Below are positions 58,552 through 64,000 of a stretch of 64,000 nt of DNA, one piece after another. The stretch is from Agaricus subrufescens (Eukaryota > Basidiomycota > Agaricomycetes > Agaricales > Agaricaceae): contig CM057062.1 of the NCBI GenBank assembly GCA_029945375.1, positions 186,001-250,000 on the forward strand, in the 5' to 3' direction. The notes beneath the pieces were generated by a model. The model searched no databases. It worked only from the letters and a program-made list of their open reading frames with translations, and was not told the DNA's origin. The position numbers were made by a program, and so were the translations under genes. Numbering within the stretch: position 1 is the first letter of the stretch; every line of letters begins with the position of its first letter.

Positions 58552-59860
58552 TCAATAGTCGTACAAAGGTGTTGATGAGGTAGTCATTTGCCACTCTCGG
58601 GCATGGAGGTAGTGGGGGTGATGGTAGAGTTGAGTTGATGACGAGGCCGGGGAAGGTATTTTGTCAGAAGGTAATGGAGGCAGTAGCGGCGGTATGGGTA
58701 GTGGTGGATTTGAAGAGGAATCCGAGTCAGCATCATATACGACAATTGAAAGTACAGAATCAGACAGTGAAGACCAATCAGATGAGTAATCCAGAGTGAT
58801 ATTAAGGGACAACAGATCAGGGGTGGGCGGTACAGAGATCATGGGCGGCGCGAGCGGAGAATATCAACATCGTGCTTAGACCTATCCGGATGCAGGTCAA
58901 GAGTGGCGGTGGGAGTTTTTGAATTTGGCAGGTAATTTTGAGCAGCGGAGCCACCATAGTTGATTTGAAGGACTCATAAAAGATGGGCGATCTCCTCAGC
59001 ATCTCTGAATGCCATGAATTGGAGAGTGTGAATGGTGGAGGAAAAGATATCGAAGATATCCAACCATTCCTGCGATGAGCGGAAGACAGCGCACTCGAGG
59101 ATGGACAGACACTTCATGTGCCGGAGGAAGCATTTCTAGAGGCCTGGGCAGGCAGGTGGTGAGAACGTCAGTGGCGGAGGGAGGGATGGTGGGTTCGAGG
59201 GGTCCGGAGAGGGGTGAGAGCTACAAAGGATGAGGTGGTGTAGGCTAGAGAGGTGGAGATAGGTGTAGAGAAGGCATCACACCTTGCAAGCCGATCCACT
59301 CGAACCTGGTGAGGTGTGGGAAGGTGGTGTGAGGCCATCCATGGCCGAGTCTAGGGCTGGTGCAAGGGCCTCAGGCTGGTGCAGCGGAAGTCGACGAGTT
59401 CAGTGCAGCGGACAAGGGACTCGAGACACTGGCAGACAGGGAGAGAGCTGAATTTGAGGACGGTGATCTTCTCCCAGAAGGTCTCATGCAAGAGCTTGCA
59501 GCCGAAAAAGAGGATGCGAGAAAGGTGGTGGGCGCGGGCAACACGGGGTCCTCGAGGCGGGAGAGCTGGGTGTTGTGAAGGTTGATATCGAGGTGCTGGA
59601 GGCTGGGAAAGTGGGACTGAGCGAGGGCGGGGGCGAGCATGGCCCAACGCTAGTGGAGGGAGGACCTGGAGGTGCAGACGAGGACGCTGATGCTGCGGGA
59701 GTTTTTGAGAAAGATGGCGTGGAGGATCTCTTTGAAGACAGCAGAGGGCAAAGAGAAGAGGCGACTGAGCTTGATCTGGAGGGAGACGGGGAGGGCGTGG
59801 GTGTTTTCCCCTAAGCCGCATATGACAGGAGCAGAGAATGTCACGAACGTGAACCTAGAT
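58552..59860 (-). pseudogene. Decayed LRR/F-box-like gene
   Basis: Minus-strand pieces read ENTHALPVSLQIKLSRLFSL, IFLKNSRSISVLVCTSRSSL, FPSLQHLDINLHNTQLSRLE (59820-59560). In a second frame FFGCKLLHETFWEKITVLKF and LESLVRCTELVDFRCTSL (59510-59380); later KCLSILECAVFRSSQEWLDI and TLQFMAFRDAEEIAHLL (about 59120-58990). The LxxLxL pattern and order resemble the leucine-rich C-terminal half of Agaricomycete F-box proteins. Frame changes without clean GT/AG pairs suggest decay rather than introns. The last frame (58842-58552) is a Ser/Pro-rich low-complexity tail. No F-box is seen; it may have been lost or lie in an exon I cannot place. Confidence 0.5.
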
Positions 59861-60084
59861 CAAAGTTGGGACTGAGGGCTGAGCTGAAAACTCTTAAGAA
59901 TAGGGAGGTCACCTTCAATGGCATACTATCCACAGTCAATTTGACGGACGATCAAGAAGCGAATGCTCTTTTTAGCATCGATGAAGATATCGAACAGTAT
60001 AGTCGAGCCCAGGGACCACGGTCTCGGCAACAAAGTGTGCCCTGCGGAGATGTCAACAGTTGTTGAGCCCATTCGACTACTCGG

Positions 60085-60510
60085 GTTCACCGGACAATGC
60101 TGCACAGACAGAGTGAATTTCGATGGGGCTTGTGCGAGGTGCCAAGCTCAGCGACGTGTGGTGGACCAGATATCGCTTCTGTCTTGCGCCATATTGTTGG
60201 GATGGAGTCTTACATAATCCTGGCTGATGGAAGCCTCTATTATGCTGACGACTGCACCAGGATAGCAGAGAGGGCGGATATTCTGCTGGACGACGACGAA
60301 GGCTTTTGCTTTCACAACGTGAGCGGTTGTTTTCGGCAACTCTCAGGGGTGCTAAGTTGGCTCATGACCCAATTTGATAATCATAAGTGTGCGCATCCGA
60401 CTAATGCTCCGCTGGATCGTTGTGTTGAAATCCATGTGAATGGCAGGTTGCTACCATGGTATGGTTCCCTCGCCACTCGTCTCATAGGTCGTGAAGCCAA
60501 TTACATCTAA
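60085..60510 (+). pseudogene. Second APH/AIM9-like kinase fragment
   Basis: From about 60125 one frame gives GLVRGAKLSDVWW. After a frame change, PDIASVLRHIVGMESYIILA then DGSLYYADDCTRIAERADIL and DDDEGFCFH follow. These match the 'VQATKLSDV ... FPAGRNFYYADNLTNI ... DEGFCIDPDPR' stretch of the relic at 52655-54110, so it is a fragment of the same family. No catalytic loop follows; the remaining open text (VSGCFRQLSGVLSWLMTQFD to REANYI) is unrelated. It is a truncated relic. Confidence 0.6.
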
Positions 60511-60800
60511 ATGAGTGGTGTTATGCTTTTTCGCTTTGTCGTGACAGTGAACAGCTCAACGCACGTGAGCGCACTGGGTAGAAGCCTGAATTTAGCCTGA
60601 TTATGACCTCATCATATTACGTTTGCCAGATACAACCATCCCTTAGAATGACTCTGATCCGACTCATAAGGTAGCATAATTGAGGCCATTCTCAATTAAT
60701 TTCAGAGACATTACATTCCTTTATCAGTCTCTTCAATTGATTCTTGATTCTCATTCTCTCTTCCCCCTTTCCCCCTTCCCTCGCTGACTTTCCCTTGATA

Positions 60801-62705
60801 TCAGGTGAACTCTGAAAAACTGGATTCTTCCTCTTCCCCTTGGCCACAAGAAGGCTCCGCTTTGCTCGAAGATGCAATGTCATGTGCTTGTTGTGCCGTC
60901 TCAACCAGAGACCCGGATTTGTCGGGTATGACATGCCAGTTCTCAGGGCAGCCCAAATTCCATATTTCTGCTTCTTCAGATACGGCCTTGATGATAGGAA
61001 TGTTAAAATGCTTCATATAAATTACTAATGTCTTTGACTCACCCAATACCGCAATATGGCAAGGACCTTGAATACCTTTTGAGGGGCATCAATACGGTAA
61101 ATTTCAGTTACCCAGAATCTGTGCCGGACAGAAAAGCTGTGGCTATGTCCTTGAAGAGCACCAAACACCCATTCTAAGCCATTCGAAAGGCAAAACGGAA
61201 TATATCGTCGGTCGGTCCTTAGTCGACTAGCAGGAGCAAAGATTTTCTAGTCAATAGCTGACCAACGAGTAAAGGATACAAGATTCTTACAGCCCAATGG
61301 CTTCGGCCACTACTTGAGGAATATGGTCTTCGAGTTTAGCACCAGGCCATTTAGCCTCACAAATAGAAAACCGAACTGTGTTATCTCTTAGGGCAAGTCC
61401 TATCACACGTTCCAGCCATCGCTTTTGCTCCCCTTTCGACCTCCATTGCTTTCTCCCATATTCAAGTAGATCATCCAGCGCCTCTCCTGTAGCAAGAACT
61501 GTAAGGTAGTCGGTGGAACCATTGAGATACGTTTTCAGTTTTGCATCCTGGTTCAAGATAGGGTATTTGTTGGGTTCACTTTTCTGGAGGAAGCAATGAG
61601 CCTTTTTGTTATCAAAAATGGATCGAGGTAACATTAAAAGCAAACCTGGGCACGGTCCAAGATCCTAAATTCAGGGCTGGTAATAACTCGTAAATCATCT
61701 GAAAAAATCCCCGAGTTCCTGATAGTGTCAAGATATCCATCGATGACTTTCCGTGCAGTCATTTCACTCTAAACGAATTTCCTGTCACTAGTTTTGAAAT
61801 TTTACTTTCTAATGATACGTACCCATGGATTTATGTATGATCTCTGCACTCCTTCCCACTCTGTTATGAATCTCACCAAAGCCTCGTGGTCAATTCGGTC
61901 AAAGTCCACGGCGGCCTCGTTATTTTCTAAAGTGTTCCAAAGATCGTCTACTTTTCGACCGTACGACTGATCACCATCTGCAATAGCCAGCTTCTTGTAA
62001 TCGGCTGCGACAACTGAGGAAAACGGTATGATCTTAATGTTTTCATTTTGTCAACATTTTGTCAAAATACTGATGTTTTGATAGCAGTGACAGACTGACC
62101 TCAACTTTGAAGTCCTGACCCACTTGTAGTCGGAGGTCCCGCAATTGGTAAAGATTACTTCTCACATCTTCGGCTACATGTGTCAAGTAACTGAACGACA
62201 AACGGTTTGTCACCTCTGTTTCCCCACTATCATACTCTTCCTCTTCACCGTTCTTGTTGCTTCTTTTGCCTTCATCATTAGTTGATGTAATGCGGGATGA
62301 ATTATCCGACGAGTGCCTCTCTTGTGGGTCATCTGCAAGCCACTCCTTCATCTTGATACCACTGTCCAATGCTCTTTTCAGCTTGTCTACAAAGCCTGTT
62401 GTAGACGAGTTATCAGCGGATTCTTCAAAAACATGTCATCGTATGGTATTCAGCTTACCAAGTGGCAAGTGGTTCACTTTCTTGGATGAAATTGGGGTAG
62501 ATGCCTCAAGACCACGAGGTTTATCGGCATCAACAAGCAAACCTTCCAGCTTTTTACAGAGGGGAAGTAATTTGTCCATGATGCCGGCCACTTCATCATA
62601 TTTTGCCTCCGGTACGCTGCCAGAATTTGTGCGACGATGTTTTGGGATTTTTGAGAGGGGCAGATTATCCTTAGCATCAGTAGACATTTGTCGCTTCGAA
62701 GCCAT
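60801..62705 (-). CDS. PD-(D/E)XK-nuclease-like fungal protein of unknown function
   Basis: Exon 1 (from 62705) is MASKRQMSTDAKDNLPLSKI, basic and low-complexity, then a helix KYDEVAGIMDKLLPLCKKLE. Exon 2 (62400-62100) reads GFVDKLKRALDSGIKMKEWL, then an acidic/Asn-rich stretch and LTHVAEDVRSNLYQLRDLRL. Exon 3 (about 62020-61825) has VDFDRIDHEALVRFITEWEG. Next comes SEMTARKVIDGYLDTIRNSG, then exon 5 (about 61620-61290) with YLNGSTDYLTVL, RDNTVRFSICEAKWPGAKLE and DHIPQVVAEAIGL. Exon 6 has VPFCLSNGLEWVFGALQGHS. The D in STDY, E-A-K in ICEAK and the later Gln fit the D...ExK...Q core of the PD-(D/E)XK fold, and CLSNGLEWVFG resembles the strand after it in related fungal proteins. The last exon ends SSFSEFT. 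Such proteins are numerous in Agaricomycetes. Nuclease activity is an inference from motifs only. Confidence 0.65.
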
Positions 62706-63254
62706 GGTGGAAGAGTATGTGTAGTTTGATGAATGACAATGGGAAATCTAGACAATCTATACGAGATTTGTGTCTATTTCACGAAGTTGTGATTCGCCAC
62801 ACATCAAAATTGGCCTAGATGGGGAAATAGAATAACACCTCGTGCTGGCCGCGTCAGCTCTCAAATCCGGTGACCTTCAGGTTCCGGCCCAGGGACATGC
62901 GGCATTGTTGTTCGTGCTGTTACAATGGATTAATATTCCGTTTATATTGAAGAAACCTGATTTTCGGGCTGCAGAAGAGTAATGCCGCACATAAGTTGTG
63001 TGACCGGTTTTCGTCAATTTTCTCAAAATCACAGAATTGATAACTATGCCACATTGTGAGCTGCCAGTGTCTCGTATGTGTTGTTCTTGGCAGACCTTGC
63101 CTTGTATACGATGCATGACATGATATCCCGCTTAAAAATGAGGCTGTGGAGAATTCGCCACATGTTCTTAATCACGTGCCGGATGAACTGAAAAAGAGTG
63201 ACTCGTTGGACATAGTAAGTGGTAACCATCCCAACTTGGGATACCAATTCTACC
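62706..63254. other. Divergent promoter interval
   Basis: The interval lies between the PD-(D/E)XK-like gene (minus) and F-box-like paralogue E (plus). No coding feature is supported; it presumably carries both promoters. Confidence 0.5.
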
Positions 63255-64000
63255 ATGCTTTGCGACCTACCTCAAGAAATTGTGTCCGAAATTGCGTCTT
63301 ATCTTCCGTACAAAGACGTTGTTGTGTTTTTCAAGGTGGCTCCATTAATACAACATGTGTCCATATTAACTCTCCAACCAGGCTTTGGCACGGAGGGATC
63401 TTTGTGACGCTATCAACGCCCACGTTGTATGGTACAACCTTGCCAACCATTATTTGGATGAACATCCTCACAGCAATTTCTCAAACACGTCATATCTGTC
63501 TTCCCTGAGAACAAACGAACTCCGTCAACATTTCGAAAAACGCCTCTTGGTAAATGAGGTCTGGCAACTCCCAAGAGAAGTCTACCCTCTTGTCAAGCGT
63601 CTCAAATACCCGCCTTCAACAAAGCTCCGCACTGTCAAGATTTGCCCTGGGGGACGATGGGTCTTTGGTGGCGCACACAATCTTCTGGTGTGCTATTGGG
63701 ATATGGATTCTGACGACCCAGAGCCCTGTGTCCTTGTACCTCGTGACGGAGTCGATCAAATTCCCGAGAGGCATTGTTGTGTCGTTAACATGGACTTTGT
63801 TGTGAAAAAAAGCGACCCATTGTCCAGTTTTATTATTGCTTTCGTCGGATACGACCGTAAGTCTCTTATTGGCTCACATTAGAAGAGCTCACAGACATAT
63901 ATCCCAGTCGACATCTGCTACGATGGTGAATCACGCGAGTGGCTTTACATTTGGGAAATCAAGGTACTGAAAGGTGGCACCCTCGAAGCGAAACATTTAA
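63255..64000 (+). CDS. F-box-like protein, paralogue E (truncated by window end)
   Basis: Exons 63255-63335, 63382-63856 and 63908 onward; the rest lies outside the window. The start MLCDLPQEIVSEIASYLPYK is followed by ALARRDLCDAINAHVVWYNL, LRTNELRQHFEKRLLVNEVW, REVYPLVKRLKYPPSTKLRT and KICPGGRWVFGGAHNLLVCY with WDMDSDDPEPCVLVPRDGVD. The exon 2 donor (GACC-GTAAGT) and the acceptor before TCGACATCTGC keep the frame into CYDGESREWLYIWEIK, so this copy is intact as far as it goes. Nucleotide identity to B and C is very high, including introns, indicating recent duplication over about 13 kb. One difference is KICPGG in place of the KIAPGG of the other copies. The role is inferred as for copy C. 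Confidence 0.75.

Noticed and set aside
59575..59820. Plus-strand Glu/Gly-rich frames
   Set aside because: They are the antisense of the LRR-like relic; the minus-strand leucine pattern is the better explanation.

Overview
The window is nuclear DNA from a filamentous fungus, most likely a basidiomycete of the class Agaricomycetes. Nearly every recognisable gene is cut by short introns (about 35-60 bases, GT...AG). The gene content points the same way: an I66 (cospin/mycospin-like) protease inhibitor, a basidiomycete-type sesquiterpene synthase, a seven-HAMP group III hybrid histidine kinase, expanded F-box families and decayed APH/AIM9-like kinase relics. I see no prokaryotic operons, no CRISPR array, no rRNA, no convincing tRNA and no complete transposon.

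Layout. 0-2 kb: nothing recognisable. 2-6 kb: an alkyltransferase-like DNA damage protein, a small secreted protein and, convergent to it, an Ost-alpha/TMEM184-type membrane protein. 6-9.4 kb: apparently empty. 9.4-15.5 kb: a hypothetical gene, a large multi-exon gene joining a PARP ADP-ribosyltransferase domain to a C-terminal UBE2Q-like ubiquitin-conjugating domain, and an ankyrin protein. 16-18.3 kb: first copy of a multi-pass membrane family. 20-26 kb: the I66-type inhibitor with an apparent frameshift, a single-pass surface protein and an F-box protein. 27-28.4 kb: sesquiterpene synthase. 28.4-33.4 kb: gene-poor, with GC-rich 'GCGGAC' repeats and hairpins. 33.4-39.5 kb: an F-box-like paralogue, a small two-span membrane protein and two tandem histidine-phosphatase genes, all on the minus strand. 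40.2-46 kb: the hybrid histidine kinase. 47-52.3 kb: three tandem F-box-like paralogues, two of them apparently broken. 52.6-60.5 kb: a graveyard of kinase, membrane-protein and LRR relics around the second copy of the membrane family, whose C-terminal module is duplicated in tandem. 60.8-62.7 kb: a PD-(D/E)XK-like protein. From 63.25 kb: a fifth F-box-like paralogue, cut by the window end.

The genes do not form one pathway. Conserved single-copy functions (osmosensing kinase, Ost-alpha, ATL, PARP-E2) are interleaved with lineage-expanded families that are duplicating and decaying in place (F-box-like proteins, membrane family, histidine phosphatases, APH-like kinases). Gene models were spliced by eye. 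Internal exons that carry family motifs are solid; several first exons and exact starts are not.
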